Below are positions 53,891 through 64,000 of a DNA stretch of 64,000 nt, piece after piece (the stretch's first letter is position 1; the number at the start of each line of letters is the position of its first letter). Under the pieces are notes generated by a model. That model was not told the origin of the DNA and made no database searches. It saw only the letters and a program-made list of their open reading frames with translations. Position numbers and translations under genes: made by a program. This stretch comes from Anniella stebbinsi (taxonomy: Eukaryota > Chordata > Lepidosauria > Squamata > Anniellidae), in assembly GCA_029215795.1 (NCBI GenBank), contig JARDYH010000001.1, positions 231,411,654 through 231,475,653 on the forward strand. Reading direction: 5' to 3'.

Positions 53891-54481
53891 ATGTTTGAAA
53901 AGTTAACTTTCAAAAGGGAGAGACCCATTTGATCTCCTGGAAGCAGAGATATTCAGTATTACAACGTCAAGTGATTTTTTTCCCAGCTAATTCCAACAAC
54001 TACTGAATGGAGGAAAAAAACATTTTGCATTGACCTGCACAGTGCAACTTTTAGTATGTTGTTCTTTCTGCTAGATTGCTTGCTCTCTTAAAAATAGCTT
54101 CTTTTGGAATGAAGGTCAAGTTCATCCCTATTTTTGCTGGACTAATAGGTTGGCAGTGCACACACACTATGCCAGTTTCACACTGTACACATCCCACCCC
54201 GTTTCTCAGATCTCTTCTTGCCTCATTCACGAGCTCAGGTTGGTGTCAAGCATTTGTTATAACCTAATTAATCTTTTATCATTACTCCATCACTTGAGAA
54301 CTGTGACCATTACTATGGACAGTATCCAATTTGACAGTACCACTTCTGCAGAAAACCTAACATGCCAGCAAATGCTATTGGTGTTGCACTCGAGGTCACT
54401 TCACTTGTACAATATAATTTACTTTAGCACTAGTGCTAAATTGGATGCTGCCCAATGTATAAAATGAAACTCTTTAAGTTA
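53891..54481. other. No recognised features
   Basis: Intergenic; nothing that I can support. Confidence 0.4.
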
Positions 54482-54690
54482 TAAGAACATAAGAAGAGCT
54501 GTGTAGGATCAGACCAAGTGTTCATCTAGTCCAGCATTCTGTTCACACAGTGGCCAACCAGCTGTCGACCAGGGACCCACAAGCAGGACACAAGTGCAAC
54601 AGCACCCTCCCGCCCATGTTCCCAAGCGACTGGTGTATATAGGCTTACTGCTTCGGATACTGGAAGTCCTGGATGAAAAGGGAGGCTTCA
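54482..54690 (-). mobile_element. 3' end fragment of the second LINE family, minus strand
   Basis: Starts 'taagaacataagaagagctg' and continues 'ggatcagaccaagtgttcat', 'gtccagcattctgttcacac' and 'gtggccaaccagctgtcgac'. It is the reverse complement of the 3' end at 37010-37207, and the best preserved of the three fragments. Confidence 0.7.
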
Positions 54691-54978
54691 GCATTCTTGT
54701 TTACACAAGAACTAGCAGACGTATTTCCAGAATAGTTTTCCACATGCCTTAATAGAATTGTGTATTGGCTTGAGCTGCTGGCTTTGTGGACTTCCAATAA
54801 TATGAATTTGTACCTTATTGCTTATTGAGGTTAGTTCATAAGAAGAGCACAATCCCCCTGAGCCACTCAATGCTGCTTGATTTTAAATTACAATACTCTC
54901 TTATTTTCTTTTCCCTAAGATGACTAGGGGTTGCATGATGACAGCAGTTGTAGTTTTACCAGTGTTTGAGATTCTTGT
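54691..54978. other. No recognised features
   Basis: Short intergenic stretch with nothing supportable. Confidence 0.4.
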
Positions 54979-54986
54979 CACTAATT

Positions 54987-55306
54987 TAGGGTGACCAGAT
55001 AAAATCTAGGTCAGGGCTCCTGTAACTTTAACAGTTGTAGAGAAAAGGGAATTTCAGCCAGTGTCATTTGTATGCAATTAGTTCCTGGTGAAATTCCCTC
55101 TTCATCACAACAGTTAAAGTTGCAGGGGCCCTGCCTTCTTTTGTATATGGTCACTCTAGTATAGTGCCTGCACCTTTAACTGTTGTGATGAAGAGGGAAT
55201 TTCACCAGGAACTAATTGCATATAAATGACACTGGCTGAAATTCCCTTTTCTCTACAACTGTTAAAGTTACATGAGCCCTGACCTGGATTTTATCTGGTC
55301 AGCCTG
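54987..55306. mobile_element. 320-bp hAT-like foldback element with 8-bp duplication
   Basis: Two arms of about 145 bp (54990-55133 and 55161-55304) are reverse complements at roughly 97 percent by eye, around a 27-bp centre. The outer ends are TAGGGTGACC and GGTCAGCCTG. CACTAATT at 54979-54986 and 55307-55314 is a perfect 8-bp target duplication, so the whole inverted pair inserted as one unit. Each arm is itself related to the 170-bp family at 38282 and 55401. The hAT label rests on duplication length and termini. Confidence 0.8.
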
Positions 55307-55400
55307 CACTAATTGTTTGGTTGGGTTCTTTGGAAGACAAAAGGGTATAACCCCCTTGAGAAGATCAGGAGAAAGGTTTTTTTTTTTTAATGCTCATGTC

Positions 55401-55585
55401 ACATAGGGGGACCATATGAAAAGGAAGACAGGGCTCCTGTGTCTTTAACAGTTGTATAGAAAAGGGAATTTCAACAAGTGTTATTTGTATGTATGCATCA
55501 CCTAGTGAAATTCCCTCTTCATCACAACAGTTAAAATAGCAGGAGCCCTGCCCTCTTTTGTATCTGGTCAAGATGGTCCACCCTA
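55401..55585. mobile_element. Same family, 185-bp unit with 8-bp duplication
   Basis: CTCATGTC flanks it at 55393-55400 and 55586-55593. Left 'aggaagacagggctcctgtg' is mirrored by right 'gcaggagccctgccctc'. It corresponds to a single unit of the foldback at 54987-55306, only 95 bp away. Confidence 0.75.
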
Positions 55586-55689
55586 CTCATGTCCACATTT
55601 TAGCCTTGACACAGTTTTTATCTGAAATTTATGTTACTTCTTTTAGCTATTAAGCAAATGTAGTGTTGATACCTTCATAATTTTTTATT

Positions 55690-55865
55690 TTTATTATTAC
55701 ATTTCTATCTCACCTTTTTTCTTCTTCTTGCAAGGAACCTAAGGCAGTTTACATGGTCTGTCTCCTCTACATTTCATCCCCACATCCAAAGTCCCTCAGT
55801 GAGCTTCATCCCAGATCTCATGTGTCCCAGTCCCACACTCTAACCACTATACACACACTGGCTTG
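55690..55865 (-). mobile_element. tRNA-derived SINE (Sauria-SINE-like), minus strand
   Basis: Read on the minus strand it starts 'gccagtgtgtgtatagtggt' and 'tagagtgtgggactggg', a tRNA-like head with box A. It then has 'gaagctcactgagggacttt' and ends 'gtaaactgccttaggttcct' plus an AT-rich tail with aataata. This is the order of the squamate tRNA-SINE whose 3' end resembles Bov-B. Box B is damaged. Confidence 0.7.
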
Positions 55866-56569
55866 TTTACCTTCAGAACCCAAATCACCATGCTCTGAAA
55901 GAGGACTCTGGCATTGGTATTCAACAGAGACAATGCTAGAATATGATCTTCTCATGGGCATTAAAGTCTCCCTCAAGAAGCAACATTGTGGCTGAAGTCA
56001 CAAGGATGAAACAAGGTGTGAGTTGATGGAGCCACACAAGTCTCTGGCAGTTCTTTGCATGAGCACTGGAGTATTATTTTTAAAATCTTCTGAGCCCATA
56101 CAAATGACAGCTTGGAAGGTGTGGCCCTGTCAGCTCACACCACACAAAATCAAACAAGCCCACGACTAAAATCACTAACCCTGTGGTATCATTAGCAGCC
56201 CTCCTGCCTCTAACCCCCCATCCGTCCATCAACTCATTTGACATGTCCAAATGACTTTGTTACATGACTTTGTGAGTCTATCACTGAAATGTGACAAATT
56301 CAGGCATTCCATGTCCTGGTCTAACATCCTATCCCCTGAAGAATGTTTCATTTATTTCTCCAGAAAGGGATTTACTTTCTTCCACTTTTTAATTTTTCAT
56401 GGATGTTTAGCCACAAAATAAGCAATAAAAATGCCATTTGCGACTTGCCCTTTCTCAGAATGGCATGCATAGTGGGCTATACCATTTTATCCATACAACT
56501 GTGAAGTTGGTTATGCTGAAACAGTTGGTGACTGGCCCAAGATCACACAGCTAGATTTGTGTCTGAGAG
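55866..56569. other. Unannotated; possible SINE remnant
   Basis: At about 56470-56565 'ggtgactggcccaagatcac' and 'acagctagatttgtgtctga' resemble the middle of a tRNA-type SINE. The rest is featureless. Confidence 0.35.
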
Positions 56570-57765
56570 CTCCATCACACCTACTTCTTCCCCCCTGATA
56601 TTTTAACCTCCGTTTCATTAGCTCAGCAAGTGCCGGTCACTTTCACCTGCATGTGTTGTTGCGCTATTTCATGTCATAGCTTATTCACTCTCCCACCCTG
56701 CCCTTTCTCCTTCCTCCTCCAGTTCATTGGTTCCTGTCTTGATGGATGTTATGATGGACGTGGTGTTGCTGCCTCTGTTCCATTTTTGGATAACCACCTC
56801 ATTATACCCTATTGGAATTAACCAAAATACTTACAGCTCCCTCATTTTTACAGATAAAGAAATGAAACTTGGCAGCATGATAGTTCTTAAATAGGGCTTT
56901 AGGTAGCTGATCCCTTCATTGGTTGATTTTGAAGGAATTATTTATTTTTTTCTCTCTCAAACCATTCCTCCTCCCCGTAAACACTCACACACTCACACCT
57001 CTGATACTCCATTAATTCATCCCTGCACATTTATGGAGGGAGCTTTTATCTTTTCCTTTGCTGATGGGCTTATCCCTTTAATGAACTCTTTATTTTGGAT
57101 TGCTGGATCTAAAACCAAATACTGGGAACAATTCTCAGGTACAGAGGGAAAACAAAAAGAAAAGGCTCTCATTAAAGCCAATTTGGCAAGCATCCCTGTT
57201 GCATATTCCTGCATCTTCACCCCCCCCAAAAGAAAAGAAATAAAATTATTTTATAGTCCCACACAGCTCTGCATCAGCAAAGTAAAGCCATAAATGCACA
57301 GGGGTGGATTAACGGAGAATCAGAGTGCTCTCTCTCTCTCTCTCTCTCTCTTTCTCTGTTTATGGGGAGGAGGAATGGTTTGAGAGAAAAAAATTTAAGG
57401 ATTCCTTAAAAATCAACCAATAAAGGGATCAGCTGCCTAAAGCCCTACTTAACAGCTATCATGCTGCCAAGTTTCATCTCTTTATCTTTAAAAATGAGGG
57501 AGCTGTAAGCATCTTGGAGCAGCGACAGTCTGTTCAACTGACTCAGCACAAGCACATTCATTCAACAGGGCGTCCTGGAGAAGGAGAACCGCTCCACCTT
57601 CCTCTTTCATCAGCAAGCACACGCCCCCAACAAAGGACATGGTGCAAGGATGGCAATACATGGTGGGGGGAGAGTGCTTTAATCTTGCTTGCGGTAAATA
57701 AACTGGACTTTCCCCACTCTAGGAAAACACAAAAAATGGAGAAGAGGCGGGATGACTGCTGTACA
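56570..57765. repeat. 1.2-kb dispersed repeat with internal long inverted repeat
   Basis: Its two ends match the 320-bp repeat at 37800-38118. Inside, arms 56822-56982 and 57358-57517 (about 160 bp, roughly 90 percent by eye) are inverted around a 375-bp centre; pairs include 'cttacagctccctcattttt' with 'aaaaatgagggagctgtaag', and 'aaccattcctcctcccc' with 'ggggaggaggaatggtt'. A CT microsatellite (about 57328-57353) borders the right arm. The 124-codon frame 56919-57293 lies across arm and loop and shows no domain. I cannot name the class. Confidence 0.6.
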
Positions 57766-57819
57766 GGCATGATGCCATGTGAGTACCGGGATGCAAAACC
57801 GCAAACCAGACATGATGCT

Positions 57820-57910
57820 TTAAGGTAGATTCCTGCACTGAGCAAGGGGTTGGACTCTATGGCCTTAAAGTCCCCTTCCAACTCTACTATTCTATGATAC
57901 TATGATACTA
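57820..57910 (+). mobile_element. CR1 LINE 3' end, very short
   Basis: 'aggtagattcctgcactgag', 'ggggttggactctatggcct' and 'ccccttccaactctactatt' then ATGATACT repeats: the last 90 bp of CR1, as at 33860-33965. Confidence 0.85.
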
Positions 57911-59624
57911 TCCCAAGTCTTAGTTGAAAACAAATGCCACCAGTCTCCTACAATCCTCATTTGAAAGGTCATGTTCTAACAGGATGTGGTGATAGCAGGA
58001 AATAACAGCACTGGCAAAGGTTGTGGCAGGAAACCAAAATGTTATTAGAGGACCGCTCCTCCTGCTGGGAGACTGTTCCTGGATGATTGTGAAATACGAT
58101 GTTCAGAAAGCGGGTTACACACAATTTTAAAAGGGTGAATAGTGATGCTAATTTACCAAGTGGGTTGTGGTGTTTTTTGTTTTTTGTTTGTTTGTTTTTG
58201 CATACATTACTTTTGCAAACTGGCCACCCATAACATCCTGGTAAGTATTGAAGATATTGTTACATTCTTCTTATTTCTTTGGACTTCTGATCAGATAGTG
58301 GATCAAAACAAAACAAAACAAAACCCCTCTCCACTTAGCAGGATGTTACAAACATTTTTCAAGTGCTTCACCTGCAGGATATGTTGGGCAAATGGCCATC
58401 TGTGTACACCTGATTGCACTCAGTACTTCACAGAGGCTTTTGCCTGCCAAAGGCATCCCAGGAAAATGTGAAGCAGCAACTGGCCAGCTGTTCCAGTTGC
58501 TCAGGAAAGACTAAGCACTCCACATTATTATACGGCCAAGGCCCCTTAGGTATTGCAGTCAACTCAGAGTGCCCCAGGAATAGCTAGTGGGTAGATTTTG
58601 CAATGTTCACAAGTCAAATGGCCGAGTACATTCAACTTTCTACTTATCAGAACTGTGAGGATCTCTCTCTGTTCTCAACATCCAACCAGGTTTGGACTGA
58701 AAATTGCCTGCAGTATTTGCTGCTGAGGACTCTGCAAAATGATGTTGCAGGAGACAGAACAACTGCTTAATGTAGCGTGACACTTATTCCTACACACTGG
58801 CTGCTGCTCTAGGGTATAATTCTCTGCTGGTGTCTCTGAAAACATCTTCTTTTCATGTACACATCCACAAAATATGTTAGGTACTACTATTGTTATACTA
58901 TTGGAGCATTTCTACATGAAGGGAAATCACTTGTTTTACCAGGGGCTTTTGTTTTTCCTGGTTCTTTGGCACCATTGTTATGGGTTACATTATACTGGAG
59001 GAGAAGGGCAACCACGTGCTTTGAATTGAATACTTCCCCTCCATTCAGTTTCATTGAGACAGTGCCATCTGGTGGCAGAAGATCTGCTGGTTCCCGGCTA
59101 TTACCATTTTAAAAGTGGTTCTTTTCACACTGGGATCCTGGTTGTTGATGACATCATATAATTGACCTGAAAACTTCCGTGACTGGCCAACCATAAGCAT
59201 GCAATAAATTGCTCACTTAAAGAAGCCCCTTGTGATCATTTCAAATCTCAACTTCACCATTTTCCTCCTTCTTTTTTTCAATGTCAGGCCTTGTCCAAAC
59301 CTTTCGGGTCTTCAATTCTAGTTCTTCAATATGGGAAGAATACCCCCACCCCTGCTCCCACCCCCACAAATAAATTAGCTTGGGTTAACTTAACCCATGT
59401 CCTGAATTTATCAGTTTCAAGACACCAAATAAATGTACACTAATGACTTCATACTGAGTTAGTATTGACTGAACTTATGCCTCATTACTCTCCAAACCCT
59501 GATAGGTTCTTCATAGAACACTCCAACTTCTTAGAATTGTCCTTCCAACTGGCAATTTCTATACATTGACTGCTTTTCACTGTTTTAAGTGAATTGGGGA
59601 TAGGCCAAAATGATATGTTGTGGG
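57911..59624. other. Intergenic sequence without recognised features
   Basis: Includes a (GTTT)n/AAAAC-type simple stretch (58170-58325). Frames at 58142-58471 and 58855-59112 have no recognisable domain. Confidence 0.4.
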
Positions 59625-59825
59625 ATCTTATTTATTTATTTATTTATTTTATGTTATTTTGAACCCGCTTCTCCATCCAGATCAAGGTGGAGAACAACAA
59701 TAAATATAAATATAAAAATCATAAAATAGATAAACCATTAAAACAGATAAAAACAAATGCATTATTAAAAACATCTTAAAATTCAACTGGGTAGACCTTC
59801 CAGAAGAGAGCAGTCTTCACTATTA
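59625..59825 (-). mobile_element. L2 3' end, minus strand
   Basis: A TTTA repeat (59628-59650) leads to 'cccgcttctccatccagatc', 'aaggtggagaacaacaataa' and, at the right, 'aattcaactgggtagacctt' and 'ccagaagagagcagtctt', colinear with 45764-45932. Confidence 0.8.
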
Positions 59826-61679
59826 TTATAATTATTATATGTTCAGGTGCTTCAGATCAGGCATACAAACCTGTAAACATGAACAAATTTGGATTTGAGT
59901 TCAGGGGAAAGGGAGAATTGGCTATGTATTCTCAACTTTATATTACATAGCAGCACTCTCTTATTCAACAACATGGCCAAATTCACAAAGTTATCCAACC
60001 TGATTTATAGTAAATCACCTTGTCATCATCATCACCACCACCACCATCATCTAAAAAGGACTGATTATTTTCCTTTGTTATTTTGTTGTTGTTGTTGTTG
60101 TTCATTATCTCAGAATGTACTTAAACATAAGCTGATCAGGGTTAATCATTGCCAGGGTCACCTGGTTAATAGGAAAACCTTCTCTTGGAAGTTAATTTCT
60201 TGGCATTAAAGATTTATAACTCCAAAGGCATAATGGAATTGCAGAAGCGAACATGTTCTAGACATTCACTAAAGTTCAGACAATTTATAATATTGCCAAT
60301 CCAGAATGCTTGAAAGCTGTCGAAACTTGTAGTCTATAAGAGGAGGGCACTTGGAAACCCTGGCAAAGACTTACATGTGAAGTACCTCATTAACATTACT
60401 TATAGAAGGAGACTTAGGGCCAATTCACACAATTTGTATAGCTCTGCAGGTGTAGTGTGTCATCCCACAGGGGAAAATCGCATTTGCTTACTGTTGCTTC
60501 TCCACCCATGTGTTTGTCACTGGTTGCTTCCTCTTTTGAAGGAGAAAGTAAACAATGTGCATGTGGCCCATTCCATGGGCCAGTTTGATCCTGCTGCTTC
60601 TCCTGCATACAGCCATAGATAGTGACATCTTCTGTCTTTAAAATAAGTTGGACTTACTGAGGTGTTTCTTTTGTCGCGCGAAGAAGGCTAGAAGGGGCGG
60701 GATGTACGTGGGAGGCAGATGCCATCATGAGAGGGACCTGCAAAAATCCATGAGTGCCCAGTAATGAGTGTGCAATAAAATGCTTGTCTGATGGAGCTCA
60801 TAATTATGTGATAGCCCAGGTGAATAAAATAGCTGTCACAGGTCATTTTTGTGAACAATCCTCATCAATGGAAGGTAGTGCGGCAGGTAACAAGCTTATT
60901 CCGAGCCTGTGTGTGTGTGAATTAGCTCAGAGGGAAAAACATTAAGGAGTTCTGGGAAATTCAGAACAAACACATAATTCATTTTTATCACTTAATTTCC
61001 CCGACACGACTTGTGCATTTATATCTGTTTGTGCACATACATATTTTCTAAGGGCATAGGAGGTTATCATCATGTCCCTCTTCTGTCTTGGGAATCATGA
61101 TTCCAAACTACTACCTTCACTTTGAATTTTACTGTCTAACTGTACATCTCGTAAAATGCAGTCTAAATGCCCGGTGAAAGAATTAGTGTCCCTCACTAGA
61201 ATAGCATTGACTAGGGATAAGTAGAAAGTAGACAGGAATCTACTAGAAATAGATCTCTGGGTGACATGCAGTAGCTCAACAAGTGTTTCTGACTGCCCTG
61301 TTTTAAACAACAGCAAAATAGTTCCCACCCTCATTCTAAATTTGGCTGCTAAAATCTCTGATCAGGCATATAGATCATGGGCTGCAGTTATTAGCTCTGC
61401 CTACTGAGTCACTATTTTGCACCTGGCTGTGGCTGGTGGACCTTGAGCTTCTAGCCAAATAGCCAACAACAAAATAACAACAACAAAAAACTAGAGTAGG
61501 TCGCACAAGGCTAACAACTGCCTACACTTGGTACAGGCCAAGATAGCAATGTGTTTCCATTTGCTTCCTCTTCCTATAGTTAGGAAGATAAATAATGATA
61601 AGGTTTATGCATAGTAGACCAGCCTTTTGGCAAGCCTATGCCCAAGATGGCTAATAACTCTTTTAGGAGGACTAGCTTG
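59826..61679. other. Intergenic sequence with microsatellites
   Basis: Simple repeats: CAT/CAC triplets at about 60022-60051 and (GTT)n at 60084-60101. The frames over them (59889-60209) are not supported. No gene seen. Confidence 0.4.
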
Positions 61680-61880
61680 GAGCAGAGAATCCCAACCTTT
61701 TGGGCTCCTGAGCACATTTGGAATTTTGAGAAAGGGTCATGGGCACCATCACAACATGACTTTCATGGGGGTGGCCAGCCACATAATTTACTACAACAGA
61801 ACACTCATTTCACATAAGGCAAACTGATGAGGCTGAAAGACAAGTAACCTGCCCGTGTAACATTACAAGGCAGAGATTGG
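61680..61880 (+). repeat. Dispersed repeat, copy 3
   Basis: 'cccaaccttttgggctcctg', 'agcacatttggaattttgag', 'catgactttcatgggggtgg', 'ggcaaactgatgaggctgaa', 'gacaagtaacctgcccgtgt' and 'acattacaaggcagagat' make this the most complete member of the family also at 20505 and 41775. Confidence 0.55.
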
Positions 61881-61919
61881 ATATGAAGCAACCCCCAGCC
61901 AAACTCCCCATCCAAAAAA

Positions 61920-61963
61920 GAAAGGAAAAGAAAAAAGAAAGAAAAGAAAGAAAGAAAGAACTG
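61920..61963. repeat. GAAA microsatellite
   Basis: AAAGAAAAGAAAAAAGAAAG-type simple repeat on the plus strand. Confidence 0.8.
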
Positions 61964-63245
61964 GTGAGGCTAAAAGACAAAGCAACTTGATCAAGATTCT
62001 AAATAAATGGCAGAGGTAGGGTTTGAGCCTCCAAACACAAAAATATTCTTTTCAGCCCACAGTTTGTTTGTTTTTTGATCCAATGGAATATCTAGTTCAT
62101 GGAATATCTAGTGCACAGAAGGCAGCCTATTAATTTCCCCAAATCACCTCCAAATAAATTACTCTAAAATGTATTCCCTCAAATTCATAGAAAGTTCACT
62201 CAAATCCATTCCCCCAAATTCTTTACCTAAATCCATTCCTGTTCAATTAATTGCACTCAAATCTTACTTCAACACTGGCATCAGGATAGCATCCTCCACC
62301 ACCTCTGAGGGCAGCAGGCTAGGGGGGTCAGGACAGGCCACGCGAGCTCTGTCTTCCAAGGGACAGGAATGGAGGGCAGGCTACTGCTGCTACCCTACAC
62401 ACACACACACATACAAAAGGAACACCTTTGGACCCCTTCAGAAAGCATGGATCCTTTGTTCCCCTTCCCTGGATAGGGATGCCCTGAAAGCACAGACCCA
62501 ATAGGGGTCAGCATTTTCAAAGTCCTCTTTCCTCCTTGTCTTGGGCAGAAAAGCTTTCTGGAAGTGTGGATCCAGTGAGATCTGTGCTGTCAAATTGCGC
62601 TGCCTGGACAAGGAGGGGCAGGAGCCTGTCAGGGTTGCTGTGGACTGCTGGTTGCTGGCTTCTAGTTTAGAACCCACTTTCCTGTCTACAAGGACCAGTC
62701 AAGGTTCCAGTTCAACCCAAGCTCCAAATGAAGGAACATATTATGAAGTGAGCTAGGCCATGAGGTGAAAAGATTTGTTCTCACAAAACTATTCCTTTCC
62801 AAGACTGCAGTTTTGCTTAGTAATGTCTTGCTGGGCATACTCCATAATTTATTGAAATTTACTTAATTAAAAAAAAAAGTCTAGTAGGGAGGAATGTGAC
62901 AGGGCTATATATGCACTGAAATCAGGTAACAGTTGCTGCCTTTTTAAAAAAAATTCCTCAAGAAGTTTGAAAAACTATGCAAATAAGTGCCATCTTAGTC
63001 AAATTACATACAAGAGATAGGATTTCCCTTGCTCTTGGGTTAATCTCTCTCGATGCATGCAAAACACTGGGCCACATAGGCATTTGGGGGCTGGCTCCTT
63101 TCTTGATTATGCTTTCAGACCTTTCACTTATAATTGGTGCCAGATCCCTTATTATGCTTGCGGAACTATGTAAAAACAATACTTCATATGAATAGCAATA
63201 AGGTTGTCACTTGCTCAAAGTGGGAAAAGCCAACAGAGACCAAAA
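61964..63245. other. Intergenic sequence without recognised features
   Basis: Overlapping frames on both strands at 62438-62756 are not recognisable as protein. A short CA run is at about 62396-62412. Confidence 0.4.
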
Positions 63246-63270
63246 ACAAACAAACAAACAAACAAACAAT
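63246..63270. repeat. CAAA microsatellite
   Basis: Six or so units of AAAC. Confidence 0.8.
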
Positions 63271-63296
63271 AGTTAAACAAAATCTGGGGGACAATT

Positions 63297-63511
63297 AACT
63301 TGGGTAAAGTAACTTCTTCTGTTCTGTATCTTTTTATTTAATAAAAAAGAAAATAATATAAAATGAAGTAAAGAAGGGGTAGGGAAGAAATTTAATACAC
63401 TTACCAACTTAGGTAAAGTAACCATCTGTTTTGATCTTTTAATTTAATAAAACGAAAATCATATAAAAATTTAGGAAAGAAGGGATGGGGAAGAAACATA
63501 ATACACTTTCC
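63297..63511. repeat. Two-unit tandem duplication, about 107 bp per unit
   Basis: 63297-63405 and 63406-63511 align along their length: 'gggtaaagtaac' / 'aggtaaagtaac', 'tatttaataaaa' / 'aatttaataaaa', 'aagaaggggtagggaag' / 'aagaagggatggggaag' and 'taatacacttacc' / 'taatacactttcc'. No known element. Confidence 0.7.
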
Positions 63512-64000
63512 AAAATATATCAACAAAAATTGTGTGTGTGGGGGGGTGGAGGGGTAGGGTGAAAAACAGGGCAAGTGCAAATCAGATTGATTTACATCAT
63601 CACTGATATCTCCATTCTTTCTAAATCAGTATCCTGGTTCCATGTGGACTCCTAAATTTAGGACTATTCCTTTTTTGATCAGTTTATCTTAATTTATCCA
63701 TATGTATGATTTCAAGAATTTTCATAAACCATTCTGAAATAGCAGGAAGATTAGGGGATTTCCAGCAAAGAAACACCCCCTATTTCCACCCCCTGAAAAC
63801 TAGCGAATTCATATTTAACTGTCTGGTTGTTTTATGTCTATTATCTTCCAAGTGATTTAGCAGAATTTTTAAAGTCTCATGTTTCACCATCACCACAGTT
63901 ATCTGCTGGATAATAACTTTTATCTGAAGCCAATATGTGTTTGAGCCTTAGGGCGCAACCACCAAATGTGATATAGATCTGCTCTTTGAATGTTACATTT
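63512..64000. other. No recognised features
   Basis: Intergenic; a short poly-G run lies near 63541. Confidence 0.4.

Noticed and set aside
56919..57293. 124-codon frame as a possible gene
   Set aside because: It starts in one arm of an inverted repeat and crosses an unclassified loop; no domain, signal peptide or codon pattern supports it.
57514..57881. Overlapping 104- and 107-codon frames on both strands
   Set aside because: They cover the right end of a dispersed repeat and a CR1 tail; neither resembles a protein.
1..64000. tRNA or rRNA genes
   Set aside because: No cloverleaf-type sequence with intact A and B boxes was noticed; tRNA-like matches belong to degraded SINEs.

Overview
The window is a piece of a vertebrate nuclear genome, most probably from a squamate reptile (lizard or snake). 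I infer this from three things: the one recognisable host gene fragment (first coding exon of the enhancer-of-polycomb gene EPC2); the mix of retroelements (L2-type, CR1-type and L1 LINEs, a tRNA-derived SINE resembling the squamate family, and a DIRS-type tyrosine-recombinase retrotransposon); and many short palindromic DNA-transposon derivatives. There is no sign of bacterial or viral gene organisation. Almost all long open frames belong to transposable elements.

Host gene: a CpG-rich promoter region lies at about 24.7-25.8 kb. Inside it, on the minus strand, codons 1-51 of EPC2 occupy 25214-25062 and end at a GTAAGG splice donor. Transcription runs toward position 1, so 1-25061 is best read as EPC2 intron 1. 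I found no second exon there. Everything right of the CpG island is upstream, intergenic sequence.

Layout. 1-7.3 kb: AT-rich intron with a SINE fragment, a hAT-type element with an 8-bp target duplication, three palindromic MITE-like elements and two old L2 fragments. 7.3-13.5 kb: a 6.2-kb DIRS-type retrotransposon (coding minus) sitting inside an L2 fragment, with terminal inverted repeats and an internal complementary region. 13.5-24.7 kb: mostly featureless intron with degraded repeats and a 140-bp direct duplication flanking a small coding-like frame. 26-39.8 kb: intergenic DNA with a CR1 3' end, a second LINE family split by a 667-bp solo LTR, and several palindromes. 39.9-41.8 kb: a degenerate plus-strand L2. 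45.7-53.9 kb: a three-level nest, with a short PIF/Harbinger-like MITE containing a minus-strand L2, which contains a 5.7-kb near full-length L1 bounded by a 16-bp duplication. 54-64 kb: a 320-bp hAT-like foldback element with 8-bp duplications, a 1.2-kb repeat with 160-bp inverted arms, a SINE, L2 and CR1 tails, and microsatellites.

The genes here do not form a pathway. The L2, DIRS and L1 copies all carry stops or frameshifts, so I read them as relics whose relative ages can be ordered from the nesting. I did not find a new biological system. The observations most worth following are the DIRS internal complementary region, the nested insertions with target duplications, and the foldback elements.
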